Shown here: piece by piece, positions 35,510 through 48,149 of the stretch
How the letters are laid out: every line of letters starts with the position of its first letter
Position numbering within the stretch: the first letter of the stretch is position 1
Assembly: GCA_035235625.1 (NCBI GenBank)
Contig: CP141140.1
Span: forward strand, 37,126,351 to 37,190,350
Reading direction: 5' to 3'
DNA length: 64,000 nt
Source of the DNA: Saururus chinensis
Taxonomy: Eukaryota; Streptophyta; Magnoliopsida; Piperales; Saururaceae
Translations under genes and position numbers: made by a program
The notes under the pieces: model-generated
Told to the model about the DNA's origin: nothing
The model's database searches: none
Seen by the model: only the letters and a program-made list of their open reading frames with translations

Positions 35510-36360
35510 CTCGGCACCGAGTGAAAATCTTCTTCTCCACCACCGACAACCTTTAATCAATGCATAATTGTCAATAGTTGGTAGTCACATGTTTAAAATT
35601 TTTTTTATTTTTTATTTTATCTATTTAGGTTGTTAAGATAGTTTATTACAGAAACTTAGAGAGATTGTCATTTATTGCAATAAATTTGATTGTCGACTAT
35701 CAACTGTCAACTATCAACTATTAGTATGAGGTTTTGCTCAGCGTTAAAAAAAAACTCAGGATCAAGTAAAAATAAAATTGACTTCTATTTTTGAGTAGTT
35801 TAATATGTTTATTAGTTTATTTTTTAATATTTGAGCTTGTAGAAAATAATACGAATTCTTAATAACTTTGTTGGCTAGTTTGTGACTGGTCTTGCTAAAT
35901 TCTAGGATGGAGGAAGAGAAGGCGACCGAGGAGGGAGAGAAGGTGGCAGAGGAGGAAAGGAGAGAAAGAGAGAGTTGAGTAGAGGAGAGAGAGAGAGGAG
36001 GAAGAGGAGGAGGTGGTGGCAAAAGTGATAGGGACGAGATGACGACAGTGGAGGAGGAGGTGTGACAAAGTTGGATAAAACGGAGCTGGTGACAAAAATG
36101 ACGAAGTTGGCGAAAGAGACATAAGTCTGAGGCATAGGTGGTGGTGGAACTTGTGGTGGAGGTGGCAATGTTGAAGACGGAGCTTTTAAAAATGAGAAAT
36201 AGTTAGTTGGTGAAGTTAAAATGAAGAATATAGAAAGGGGGTATTTTAGATAATTTATGTCATATGTATGGATATTTATAAATGCATAGGGCCATTTTGT
36301 CTATTACATGAGAATACGAGATATTTTATGTAATATATTATTTCCTATAACCATTTTGAC

Positions 36361-39141
36361 AAAATCTTTTTAATAATTTAGGACAATCCTATTGGTTCAA
36401 AAACTTCAAAAATGACTTGAAATTCACTCGGAATTGAAATTTTGTTTTGAGACATACATTGGCCGCAATGAAAAATCACTCGATTGACTATGAAAATTGA
36501 TGCAAATCTTAGCAAACATTCCGTGAATATCCTCCTACAGCCTCTAGTTCTTAGAGTTGAAATGAGAGCTTTGGGGACGTCGGTCATTTTAATAACCGGC
36601 TAGTGATCAATAGCTTTTGAATTATGCTATTTTTTAATATAATTTTTTCAAAATATTCTAAAAATACTCTTTTAATCCCAAATTTCAATAACGACCATTT
36701 CTCATGAAAATCAAGTCAAATGTTCTTACAAAACTCAAATAAAAAATCAAACAGTCAAACAAAGACACATGTTGATCTCTTTTTGTTGCTTTTTATTAAT
36801 TCATCCCTTAATCTAACTGCATCTATTGATTATGATTAGTTATACCTTGTGCTAGATTAGTTTGATCCACTCTTTCATTAAATTGTTAAAGAAATCACCA
36901 ATATTTAACTCTTGTGTCATTCCCTAAGGAATCTTTAATGCCTTTCTTATTCAAAATAGATGAATTTGTTCAGACTCGAGTAGAAACATGGCTCTCATCT
37001 TTCAACTCACTTTAGCTAGCCTCTATAGATATTATCTTCTAAAAGAATATTAAAAAATAAGCTCATAATCAATTTATGCCATTGTCTTTTTCTGGGTTAT
37101 GATATTTTTTATCAATTTATTTTTCTAAGGCTTAACTTTTTTTGAATAATCTCAACTTACATCATTTTTTATCTTCTTTTTTATGTTACGCAAATGAGAG
37201 CTTCACATCAGGCTAAGCCGACCTAAGTAGGTAACCCTTTTCTATCATCTTTACGAAGACAATTACTTTATTTTAAAAAATAATTAATAAATTACACAAT
37301 TAACATCTTGTTACAAAGCATTTTTTTGTCATTAAATCATAAACAAAAGTCTAACTTTAGTTTCTCTAATTTTGATCACTAAAACTCCACTAGAATTTAA
37401 ACTCTTAAGTTAACTTATATCAAAAAATTCTCTTTTGATTTTCACTCGTAAGATTCAATCAACTTTAATAAGATGTGTGCAATTTTTTTTTTAAAAAAAA
37501 GGTGAACTGCAACATTAAGGAAAAGAAAATTGAATTGATCTCAGAGAGAGGGGAAAGCTTGGACCGGGCTCTCAGTGGTGCATCGCTTTCTTAGTTAAGG
37601 TACATTAACCCCACATCACGATGTTTTTAACTTAACAGTAAATCAACAAACCTTAATTAATGAGATGAACACAAATCAAAAACAAAAAACTTAAAGTAAT
37701 TGCAACCCTAATTTTTTATGTTTTTAAGGTTTTTATTTTTGTATTCATTTAAAGCATGTGAACAAAATAATATGAAAACAAGGCAAAATGAAACGAAACA
37801 AAAAATATGTATTTAAAAAAAAAATCATTGGCAAAAAAATCCCTTTACCTAGAGATTTGAGCCTCCTTAGCCTAACCTAACCGACCAATTCTAAAGCAAC
37901 CTAAAATAAACTTCCTTATCTTTCCTAATTGAATCTTAAGACTTAAATATCAACTTTCTTTGCCCACACCCTCTTCATGTTACATTCATATACTTAGACA
38001 TTTAATTGGGGCCCCCTTCCCTGTGAGCTATTCACATAGATCTCAGCCACAGATTATAGAATAATTTCTGTAGTAGATGCAGTGAAAGCGAGAGCCAATA
38101 GTGCAAGCTAAATGGGAATAAGGAAAAGGCAGCAGAAAGGGAGTGAGTTTGAGAGAGGGGGAGGGGTAGCAAAGAAGGGAGAATGATGATCATGGACTCA
38201 TGGGAGAGATGGGAAGAAGCTGAAAGAGCAGACCATGGAGGGAGCGGGAAAGGAACTAACATCACATGGAAATAATTCATAAAACTTGCCATTTAAGAAA
38301 GATGCTTGAAAACGGTTTTAAAATGCCGAAGTTCCTTTGTTGCAACAATCAAGTTAGACAGATATGGAGCTTGCAATGCAACAGAGTCGAATAAATTATT
38401 ATTCCATCCATGTAATTTTGGAAATAGCACTGATTCTCCAATATTCAGGATTTCAGAAGGAAACACACCAAATAAGTGATTGCATTCGTTTGAGCAACAC
38501 TTAAAATTGCATTAAACAAATTCAGCTCAGTTCATTATTTGTTTCCAAAATATCAAATTTGATAAATTTTGTTTCATAGTATGTGTGATAAATCACGATT
38601 TTGCATCCATAGCAACAAAGTTAATAATTGAAGACTATAAGAGCGTGAAATATAGCTTAATAGTGGAACTCTGTCCACAAACCAGGGAGCTACCCTCACG
38701 TGGATATAATTCATAAAATTTATAACTTTGAATTTTGATATGCAAGGTTTTATTTTTTCAGTTCTACAAGCGAATGACACCTAGAAGAGAGTTTGATACT
38801 CCCAACATCAGTTTGATATGAAAATGCTGTACAAATATGTGACAATAAAAAAAAACGGATAATACACCATAAATTACTAATAAACTGGAATTCCATATAA
38901 GATTATCCCTCTCAAAACTCTTTCTCACCTCCCATATCAGCACCCTATCATATAGAACAAAACTTGTTCAAGTGCTTTTGTTGAAGCAAATATATGCCGC
39001 AACAAATTTCTTTTTGCTGCATCCATTTACGAATGTGGATAAGACACATATGAAATGTGAGGTTATATATACTCCCTGCATCAGTCAGCTGGTAATTTGT
39101 CCAAAGGAAAGTGAGATGGTAATAACTTACTGTGAAATCTG
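36361..39141. other. Intergenic region downstream of the SDR gene
   Basis: AT-rich, no convincing genes. A ~40-bp near-duplicate (CA.TGGA.ATAATTCATAAAA) occurs near 38260 and 38697. Short open frames at 36378–36587, 38032–38292 and 38574–38780 (−) lack recognisable features. Confidence 0.4.
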
Positions 39142-42100
39142 TTACAAGTCTCTCACTGTAAGTTGTCCTTTCTGAAGCAGCAAAAGAGAACTAGTCCAAA
39201 GTTCTTGTGCAAGCCTCACATCATATGAGCGTTCATGAGATTTTATAGTCCTTCCTTTTCCTCCAAAAAAGTACAACCCAGATATTCCCTGAAAAAGAGA
39301 TTGGTTCGACAACTAAGCATTTTTTATAACCATCATACCCCCCGAAGCTTTATGTTGATAGGAACTGATCAATAATGTAAATAAACACTCACAACACATG
39401 TAGGCTAGTTTAGGCTCTGCAGAAAGCTATAAGCACAAGGGGTACATGATGAGGACTATTGCCTCCACAGGAAGCTCTTGAGGTTTTCCACTCTAACACT
39501 AAACTATAACAGGTATACCCAACAGCTTAGGTTATGGAGAAAGGGACTGAGTAATGTAACCAAGCAGATCACGTGAACCGAGTCCATTATCTCAGGGAAT
39601 TAATCTGCACGTCAATTAATGTAATCACAAATATATAAATAGGAGCACACTCATAAGTTGCTCTACTTTTTTCACTGGTCACTAACTTTCGATCCCTTAG
39701 ACTAAAATAATAATAAAAAAAAGAGATACAGGAACAAGCATAAGTGCATTAGTAACTGTCAAACTTACTTGAGGAGCAAGAGCAGCATCAATAACTGAAT
39801 TACTTCCGCTTTGAGGAGATTGCAGGAGACCAAAAAAAGTCAAAACCTTAAAAGTCAATTCAGAAAGAACTGATGGCACTTCACGCAATATTTGAGTTTT
39901 AACTACTCCAGGATCAGCAGCCCTGTCCAAATGCCAAGCAAGATATAAAGAGGAATATAAAAAAACAAATGTTTAAGATAAAATACAAAGCCAATGGACC
40001 TACATAACCGATATGTCACAAGATGGATCCAATAAACGTAGCCGTCTATGAAGCTCATATGAAAACATAAGGAGGCAAACTATCAAATGAAAAGGCAAGG
40101 TATTATTACAATGTTAACTAAAACAAGTAAAATAGCTTTCTTTTCTACTTTGGAAAGGAAGCCACTTGTCATTTTCTTCACACATTTGCTTACATTTGGA
40201 GTTCTCATAAATATGAGCAAACGGGTAGCTTGCATATCCAAATATAAATTTCTTCTTTCTCCCCGACAACGACTCCTCGCTAACTTGTAGTTCTGATACT
40301 GTACCAAGAAAAAAAGATAATTTTAAATGGGTAGCAATATATTATTTACATAACAAAACCACTTCCTAATTTTACTTCCTTAGCCAAACTAAACAGTCAT
40401 TATTGAAATGGATACTAAGAACTATAAGATCTCAATCACATTAATGTTTCTGATTAGTAAGTCCTTAACATACCAAAAATATTATGGACCTCACAGAACT
40501 TTTTTTTACCCGAAAGTGGAAACTCGCATAACTTTAAATTCACTTACCACATCGATGAGTAAAAGATGTCACAAATACTACACGAGAAGGAATAGAGCTT
40601 TTTCTCAGCATTGGCAGAAGAAGATGGGTTAGAGCAAATGCACCAATGTAATTTGTCCCCATCATCCTGATACATAGGCACACCAAGATCAATGTACATT
40701 GTTTAAATGATTTAAGTAATACATGATATCTTACTGAATTTCCATGGAAAAGCAGTGTTCCTACTGGAAAAACTCTGATTCCTTGTTTACAAGGTGTCTT
40801 AGAAACGCTTTGATAAGTTGGGGCAAGCCTCACGTTGCTATTTATTGTTACAATTATTATACTATTAAAGAAAAAGCTCATGATGACAAGAGAAATAAAA
40901 AGGCTTCAGTGCACAAATAGACAAATTGAAAAAAGTGGCCCCGCATCAGTTCAAGAAAATTAATGTTCATGGTATATGCCACAATGAGTAGATTTCATAC
41001 GCTGAAGAGCATTACCATTCATATCCTTCGGGAGTCGTTCTAGGTGAAGTTGCCAAAGCCCCAGCATTGTTTATCAGAAGTTGGATGGAGGGGATATGCT
41101 GTAAATTGACAAGCCACTCTTCCAAAGAATTTTTGAATTTGACAATTGAGTCAAAGGATGATAAATCTATCTCAAATGCTCTCAGATATGCGTCTTTCTG
41201 ATCTTGCTTGATTTCTTGGACAATCTGTTCGGTAGAAATACAGAACAGAATAATTGGATAAGATACTGATGCATGAGCAACATATTCAGAATGTGTAGTA
41301 TACATGGGCAAGCCTAGGTCACTCTTCTCTATGCCCTCAAATTTCTTGACCCAATCATTGGTTACTAGCATTTCTCTTTCGTTTAGATTTTATGTATTTG
41401 GCTGCCTTATAAAACCATGATTTCCCCTTTCTCTGAATTTTACACTTTCGAAAAGAATGTACCTGTGCCCTTAACAAACTCAGAAAATCACCTGCTCAAG
41501 CATATGTAGAGATCTCCCAGCTGCCAATTGAAGACAAAGATGTTATTTCATTAATCATGATACTGGCTTCTAAAGAACCACAACTCTCTTACTCAATGGA
41601 TTCCAGGAAAATAAGCACCTAACCAGTACTCCTAGCTTTCAGACAAAATTTACATGCTGAACATGATAAGGTAAGTTAGTGCTCTTTATTCAAGCGGATT
41701 CTAATTATTTTAATGCGGCCTTAACAAATTTTATGAAACAAAAAACCTAGCATGTAACAATTATTTGTACCACGGTGTGTAAACATCAAGTTTTGGCCTC
41801 ATTTGATGTCCAAAATCCTGATGCAGATCTAAAAGTTATAACTGTAAAAATTGTTTACACCTGCGAGCAAAGCTCAAAGCTATCCAGTTCTACTGCAGAC
41901 ATCCTATAGACATGACATCTATAACAAAAGACCTTTTTTTTCTATGTAATGAAACATACCAAGAACGACGTGATATCCTTCTCTAGAAAGACGTTTCGCC
42001 GTCGCAGCGCCCAATCCAGAAGTTGCCTACAGATTAATATTTTTTTTGTTTTTAACAAAAATCGAAATACACAATTAATGAATGAAGGTAAAAACACTCA

Positions 42101-42314
42101 GCAATATGACATGGTACAAGTCCTTGATCAAACTTACGCCGGTTATGACGCAGATGGGTCGAGTAGACGGGTCAGGGTGGACGCGAGGGTAGGAAGGAGA
42201 ACGTCCGAAGAGAAGCTGAAAGTAGGAAGAGATGAGGGCCAAAGACCAGAGGAGTGCCATTCTCCAGAATTCCAAGGTACCCATGAAGATCAAAGCTTCC
42301 AAATCAAAACCCAT
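39142..42314 (-). CDS. Short-chain dehydrogenase/reductase, FEY (FOREVER YOUNG)-like, nine exons
   Basis: Intact gene. Exons: 42314–42138, 42026–41960, 41520–41492, 41224–41016, 40666–40548, 40298–40194, 40079–40004, 39922–39769, 39288–39142 (TAA). All eight introns are GT–AG and phases agree, giving 1083 nt and 360 aa. Residues 10–36 form a hydrophobic N-terminal anchor. The Rossmann cofactor motif TGATSGLGAATA spans exons 1–2, followed by YHVVLAGRS. LLINNAGALATS carries the NNAG motif; TNYIGAFALTHLLLPML is followed by VTSFTHRC. The catalytic Y-x3-K is in YPFAHIYENSK, then ADPGVVKTQI and the C-terminal YFFGGKGRTI. This pattern matches plant FEY-type SDRs, oxidoreductases linked genetically to shoot meristem and leaf identity. 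Substrate is not deducible. The frame is open upstream of this ATG to 42530; I prefer 42314 because it directly precedes the anchor. Confidence 0.9.
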
Positions 42315-42530
42315 ATCGCCAAAACGCGATTCGAGTGGAGGGAGAGGAGATAGTGGTAGATGGACTCGTGAATACCGAACAGGTGCAGTTGAGGTGGGAA
42401 CAAGACGGTACAGATGCCGAAGCGAATTTAGAACCCGATTTGGCCCGTTCTGTTCGAGCTGGGTAGGCCCTATAGTACCAAGAAGTTGCCTCGCTAGAGC
42501 AAGGCATGAAACACACCAACCATGAAACAC

Positions 42531-43242
42531 ACCAACTGTGGACTAATCATATCGTACTATAAAAATTAAGTAAGAATACATACGTATTACAGGTGTGAAT
42601 ATAAATTAAATAAGTTAAAATAAATTAAGTATTAAATAATGGTTTATATTAACTTCTATAGTTTCATAGTAAACAATTATAAATTTAAATCTTATAAGTT
42701 AAATATTATGTTCGAGAAGATAATAGTGTCAAATGACATTTTGACTGTGGGTCTCCTTTGATAGTTTTTAAGGGTATTATAAATATATAAATCTAAATAT
42801 ATAAAAAATATGTAAAAAATAAAAAAATACTATTATGAAGTGTGTTGTATATGTGGGTTTTGTAAAAAAGTTCAATAAAATATAATTATATAGGATCCCA
42901 TTTAATAGAGCTCATTGAGAGCTTTTTAATGGTACTAAAAATACATGAATTAGGAGTATAAGATATAATATTATAAAATAAAATTAATATTACCTAAAAA
43001 TAAAGATTAAGATTCTAATATATTTGGCTTTTTGGGGATTATTTAGATCAAATAAGGATAAAGTAGTTAAAATTTAAAAATTCTATAATATATTATCTAC
43101 TTTACATTATAGTATGATATGATGCGAGGATGTCTAGCCATCTCTAGCTTCAACGAGTTGCTCTCTAGCTGTCTAGCCAACCATGATCTTACAGCCAGGG
43201 TGGCACAACTCTGACTAATTTATTTTCTAAAAAGATGAAAGT
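42531..43242. other. Upstream region of the SDR gene
   Basis: Very AT-rich; no gene. No unambiguous TATA box could be singled out. Confidence 0.4.
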
Positions 43243-43382
43243 TGATATTCTTACTTCATTTTCTCTATACCAAAAGCCTACTCCAACTTAGTCACACCTA
43301 ACAACAAAAAATTTTACTTTTCTCAAGCTAATCAAATGTTGAAGTAGGCTTTTAGTATAGAAAAAGTGGACTATGAATATCA
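43243..43382. mobile_element. MITE
   Basis: ~140 bp with inverted arms TGATATTCTTACTTCATTTT / CTATACCAAAAGCCTACTCC pairing with GAAGTAGGCTTTTAGTATAG / AAAAAGTGGACTATGAATAT CA. A half copy (TTTTTCTACACCAAAAGTGT ACTCCAA) follows at about 43438–43465. Confidence 0.75.
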
Positions 43383-43857
43383 TTTTCCTTTAATCATATT
43401 CATATCCTATATTTTTAGAAAAATAACATTTTTACTTTAGTTTTTCTACACCAAAAGTGTACTCCAATATCTAATTAGATTGGGAAAAATAAATCTCCAT
43501 ATTATCATAGCTATAAAGTTCTCCCAATCTTTTTAAGAAGGGAAAATTATATAAATAATATTAAAAAATATTACCAAAATAATAGAGATAAAAATATTTA
43601 CCAACATAATATTACTTTTTGCTATTCAGGCCAGCCTAGCGCTACATATCTTCTTTTTTTCTTAGTTTTTTAGTGATTTCATCCTTTTATCAACTTACAA
43701 ACCCAAAATGTATTTTTATGAGGCTATATCATGCAGCCTTTCATTTTCCCCTTCCTAATGTAACTTTTGTTCGCTCTCTACAAGCAAGTCACAAGTTGCA
43801 ATCTCAGATCGACTAAAGTGATGGAGATCTCTATAAGAAATCATGTAAAATGATCAA

Positions 43858-44160
43858 CTAAAGAGAGAGATCTCTACAAAAAATATCCAAATCCTTGTCC
43901 AGCAAAACCTTCCTAGAGGCCTTCTTATGCAAGAACTGACGAATCAGCATGGATGTTGGACTGTCAGGGGAAGGCTGGCACTGGAAGTTGAAATCATAAT
44001 CAGCATTGGGCACCTACCACTGAGTTTCCTCCCATAAATCATGGCTCAACTCTCTCCATATCTTCAACTCAATCGACATATCCATATCATTGCTTACACT
44101 ATCGTCAATATTAGCCACCACCTCCTCCCAATAATCACCACCAGCTCTAGTTGCATGTAC
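43858..44160 (-). pseudogene. Unknown plant gene, 3' part (split by a hAT-like insertion)
   Basis: Minus-strand frame of about 100 codons with protein-like composition: GGDYWEEVVANIDDSVSNDM, IELKIWRELSHDLWEETQW, a TAG at 44014–44016, then VPNADYDFNFQCQPSPDSPT, LIRQFLHKKASRKVLLDKD and a stop at 43858–43860. It abuts the hAT-like terminus at 44161. The N-terminal part appears at 51466–51557 on the same strand, beyond the nested transposons. I do not recognise the family. Confidence 0.5.
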
Positions 44161-44517
44161 TACCAGGTACTAATGAGCTAAGCCAGCTTGTTGAGCAAAG
44201 GTGTCTCGACTCGACTTGACTCAAATATGGCTCGACTTGAAGTGCCTCAGCTCGAACTCAAATATTTTTTAGTTGAGTTCGAGCATACCCTGGCTCGACT
44301 TGACTCAAATAGAACTTGAACTCGGCTCAATCTCAACTCGAACTCGACTCGAACTCGAATGAAATTCGTAAATATATTTTATAATATACATAAATACAAA
44401 TTGACACTTATGTATACATATGCACAATTATCAATCCTAATTTACATTTATAACATATACATATATTACAAATTTACATGTTATTAATGAATGTATAATG
44501 TCTGTGTATTGAGTATT

Positions 44518-44834
44518 TGTTGTGCACGTGCACTTGATTCATCACTTATATTTATTTCAGTACATTAGGCTAGTTTCTCTTATTTTATTGCGCGATTGGC
44601 ATTTGTATTTAGTTATGAAACTGTGATAGGCACGCTAGTGGACCATTGGAATAGCCAGGCCCACTAGCGGCACGACTCCCAATGTGGGAGGGCGTGATTC
44701 CCCATAAAGGGTCGTCTCCCTCCTTGGTTTGGCATGCTAATAGAATTCCAGTTTACTTCTTTCCCTTTCTTCCTACTTCTTTCCCTTTCCCTGTGTAGAA
44801 CACTTGTGTACTAATTGTACCCGCATCGGGCACA
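44518..44834 (+). repeat. 5' LTR
   Basis: 317 bp, TGTTGTGCACG...CGGGCACA. Differs from the 3' LTR at roughly 27 positions by hand count (about 8–9%), mostly transitions. Confidence 0.93.
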
Positions 44835-44866
44835 TTATTGGTTTGGAGCTCTATCGATCTCCGGCC

Positions 44867-46690
44867 ATGGCAAGAGGCAAGCAGGTTGTTGCCACCCATG
44901 AAATTCAGCCCATGAAGGAGACTGAAGTTTCAGCGGACAGCCGCTCCGACTACCATGGACGGTCCCACACTGGCGCAGCTCCTCACCAAGATGGAGTTAA
45001 TGGTTGCAAATGTTGCACAGATAAAGGCAGCACAATCAGCGCCCACAACGTCCATCCTCGCCAGATCCCAGGATGCCACCGTGGAACTTGGGGACTGGTC
45101 TCAGGGACCTGACAGGCGCAGCCCTGGTCCCTCAGCCACAGCAGATAGGGAGACACGTCAGTCCCACGTTCCCCTACCTGTTGGGCCGGCTGACTTGCCT
45201 GCGGAAGGAGGACGCCAAACCTGGGCCTCGCAAGGCCCGCCAGGTGTTTGAGCGAATGCCCCTATGATGCCGCTGCTTGTTCCTGGTATTCCAGCCATGG
45301 CAAATAGGGAGGCACGTCAGCCTCACGCCCCCCTGTGAGCTGAACAGACTGCCCTTCTTGCTGAAGTGGGACGTCAAGCCTGGCCACTGCAAGGCTCGCC
45401 AGGTGTTCGGGCGAATGCCCCAACGATGCATCCCCCCCAGGAACTTGCTTCAGGAGATGGATGATGACTGGGAGGAGTACCCCGGCCCTCGCGGTGGTCC
45501 TCAGGGAGGAGTTGAACCCTGTTTGTCCCACCTACAATTCCCATGTTACAATGGGATGACGACCCAGTGGAATGGCTATACAAGGCTGAAAATTTCTTCG
45601 CATATCAGGGCACACGGTCAGAGGCTGAACGACTGCACATCGCTGCATTCCATCTGGACGGAGATGCTTCTATATGGTTACATGGAGTTTATAAAGGTGG
45701 CCAACCGCCTTCCTGATTGGCCGGTGGCTGCCTTGGTGGGCACCTTCAATCGCGGCCTCAAGCCCGAGATTTCGGAAGAGATGCGGCATTTTCCTTGTGC
45801 TAACATGAAGGACATAGTGCGCCATGCTCACATCAAAGAGGAAAAGCTAGCTAGGCAGAAGGGGGCGCCGGCTTGGGCCTTTGCCTCAGTCTACTCTCAG
45901 TGCCAACCCCTTGGCCACGCCTACCAGTAGCTTGGTACCTAGCTGCCCCGGCCAGCAGGCCGCCCCAACAAGTCCTATTGTTCGTCGCCTCACACCAGCT
46001 CAAATGGAGGAACGCCATTCTAAGGGGCTATGTTTTCATTGCGACGAGAAATTCGTCCTTGGGCACCGTTGTTCTGTCAAGGGCAGTCTTTTAGTGGAGG
46101 AGATTGACAAGGAGAGAGAGGTGGCGGACGGGTCTGATTCGTTTCACTATGATGACATGCTGCCAGAGATTTCTGTCCATACCTTCTCGGGGGCATTCAC
46201 TCCACGCACAATGCGAGTACAAGGCTACCTCAAGCGGCAACAAGTGGCTATTTTGATCGACAGTGGGTCTACCCACAACTTCATAAACGACAAAGTAACC
46301 CAACAACTAGGCTGCTTCGTGTCTAATTCGAAGCCCTTTGATGTGCTGAGTGGCGATGGAAAGCACCTCCGGAGCTCAGGGGTCTGTGCCCAGGCAGCAC
46401 TCTCCATTCAGGGACACACATTCGTTACAGATCTCTTTCGACTTCCTACGAAGGGGGCAGACGTGGTGTTAGGGGTGCAGTGGCTCCAAGAGCTCGGGGA
46501 TGTGTTATGGAACTTTAAGGACCTGGTGATGGATTTTGCTGTTCAAGACCAATGGGTGCGACTCCAGGGGTCTCAGCTGGGCACCCTCCTTTTTGCTCAA
46601 CCAATGGGTTCATTATTTCGGTTTGTCTCTCAGGGGCTACTGCTTCAGCAGCAGGCATCGGTGGATGTCCTTCAGGATGAGTTGTCGTAG
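44867..46690 (+). pseudogene. Gypsy gag–protease
   Basis: Starts MARGKQVVATHE at 44867 or in the next frame at 44955 (MDGPTLAQLLTKMELMVANV). The gag core is frame-shifted: VEWLYKAENFFAYQG and AAFHLDGDASIWL are in one frame and LVGTFNRGLKPEI in another. Zinc knuckle region CFHCDEKFVLGHRC at about 46030. Protease active site AILIDSGSTHNFI at about 46250. A ~156-bp stretch of gag is tandemly duplicated (45121–45275 and 45278–45430). Confidence 0.85.
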
Positions 46691-47970
46691 GATCTCCTTG
46701 ACTTATTGATGGAGCATAGTGCAGTGTTTGCTGAATCGCAGGGCCTTCCTCCTATGCGGTCTCACGATCACTATATCCCTATCCTACCAGGGGCTGACCA
46801 TACCACTACCCGTACATTTAGAAGGCAAAAATAGAATGTCTTGTTGCTAACATGCTTCACTCATGTATCATTCGCCCGAGCACGAGCTCCTTCTCTTCCC
46901 CGGTGTTGCTAGTTCGCAAAAAGGATGGTACTTGGCGTTTCTATGTTGACTACCGGGCATTGAATGCTATCACAGTCAAGGACAAATACCCTATTCCAGT
47001 GGTTGAAGAGCTTCTGGATGAGTTGGCTGGCGCTACTGTCTTCAGCAAACTTGACCTCCGGTTGGGTTACCATCAGATTAGGGTGCAGCCCGCTGTTGTG
47101 CACAAGACTGCCTTCCGAACTCATGACGGCCACTTCGAGTTCCTTGTCATGTTGTTCGGTCTGACGAACGCCCCCTCCACATTTCAGAGCCTCATGAATG
47201 ATTCCTTCAGGCCGTTCCTCCACCGCTTCATCTTGGTTTTCTTTGATGATATCCTTGTTTTTTAAACATTTGAAGTGTTCGTTTGGCAGTTCGCAGGTGG
47301 AATATTTGGGCCATATTATTTCTCGTGACGGCGTCGCCACTGACCCCTCAAAGGTGGCCGCCATGTTGTCTTGGCCAGCTCCTACTTGAGTTAGGGCGCT
47401 TTGGGGCTTTCTCGGCCTGACTGGCTACTATCAGAGATTCATTAACCGCTATGGTGAGATTGCTTGCCCCCTTACTCAGCTATTGCAGAAGGGGGCTTTT
47501 AGTTGGTCTAAGGCTGCCCAAGCGGCCTTTGACGAACTGAAGCGAGCTATGGAGACTGCCCCTGTTTTGATCCTTCCTGATTTTAGCTGGCCCTTTGTGG
47601 TGGAGACCGATGCTTCTAATGCCGGTCTGGGGGCAGTGCTACTTCAGGAAGAGCGTCCCATTGCTTATTTCAGCAAAGCTTTGGCTGGCAGCTCCCTGTC
47701 CCTGTCCGTATACGAGAAAGAGATGTTGGCCATCGTCCTCGCGGTAGACAAGTGGCACCCTTATTTGCTTGGCCGTCGGTTTCTCATTCGCACTGACCAC
47801 CAACCACTCAAATATTTCCTCGAACAGAGGGTGTCCACTCCAGCATAGCAGCGGTGGGTTAGCAAGCTTCTTGGCTATGATTATGAGGTTGTGTACAAGA
47901 AAGGATCCGACAACGCCATGGCGGATGCCCTCTCTCATCGTTCCTCTCCAGGTTCGTGTTTGGCTATTTC
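46691..47970 (+). pseudogene. Gypsy reverse transcriptase–RNase H
   Basis: [52 protein letters not shown] and the catalytic FFDDILVF (about 47240), immediately followed by TAA. RNase H: FVVETDASNAGLGAVLLQEE, YEKEMLAIVLAVDKWHPYL, RTDHQPLKYFLEQ and KGSDNAMADALSH. Broken by a stop after FFDDILVF, a frameshift at about 47260 and TAG at about 47848. Confidence 0.92.
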
Positions 47971-48149
47971 TGGTCTGGCTTGTCCATTCCTTGCTGAGTT
48001 GAAATAGGCATACTAGGATGATCCCCCAACCCACACCTTGATTTCTTCCCTCCAGTCTGACCCAGCTGCGTGGCCATTCTTTGCATGGAAGGATGGCCTT
48101 CTCTTTTGGAAGGACCGCCTATGGGTCCCTGAGGTTGCTGATCTTCGGT

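Larger units (their letters stand above)
33430..36360. mobile_element. Long-inverted-repeat element (~830-bp arms, ~1.25-kb centre)
   Basis: 33430–34260 reappears in inverted orientation at about 35510–36360. Matching landmarks include ACAAAATGGCC.TATGCA.ATATAAAT, TTGTCTAAAATACC, CACAAACTAGCCAACAAA.CTATTAAGAATTC and CATGTGACTACC. Each arm contains a polypyrimidine/polypurine tract. Arm length suits a MULE or foldback-type DNA element. The centre has no transposase. Opposed serine/proline-rich open frames (33625–34003; 35762–36168) come from the CT-rich tract and are not genes. Confidence 0.8.

Noticed and set aside
42075..42530. SDR start at the upstream ATG (42530)
   Set aside because: The extra N-terminal residues have no SDR similarity; the ATG at 42314 sits just before the hydrophobic anchor as in related proteins.
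44161..44360. Coding repeat or telomere-like sequence in CGACTCGA/GAGCTCGA motifs
   Set aside because: These are the internal motifs of a common non-autonomous hAT-like repeat with matching inverted termini at 44161 and 51465.
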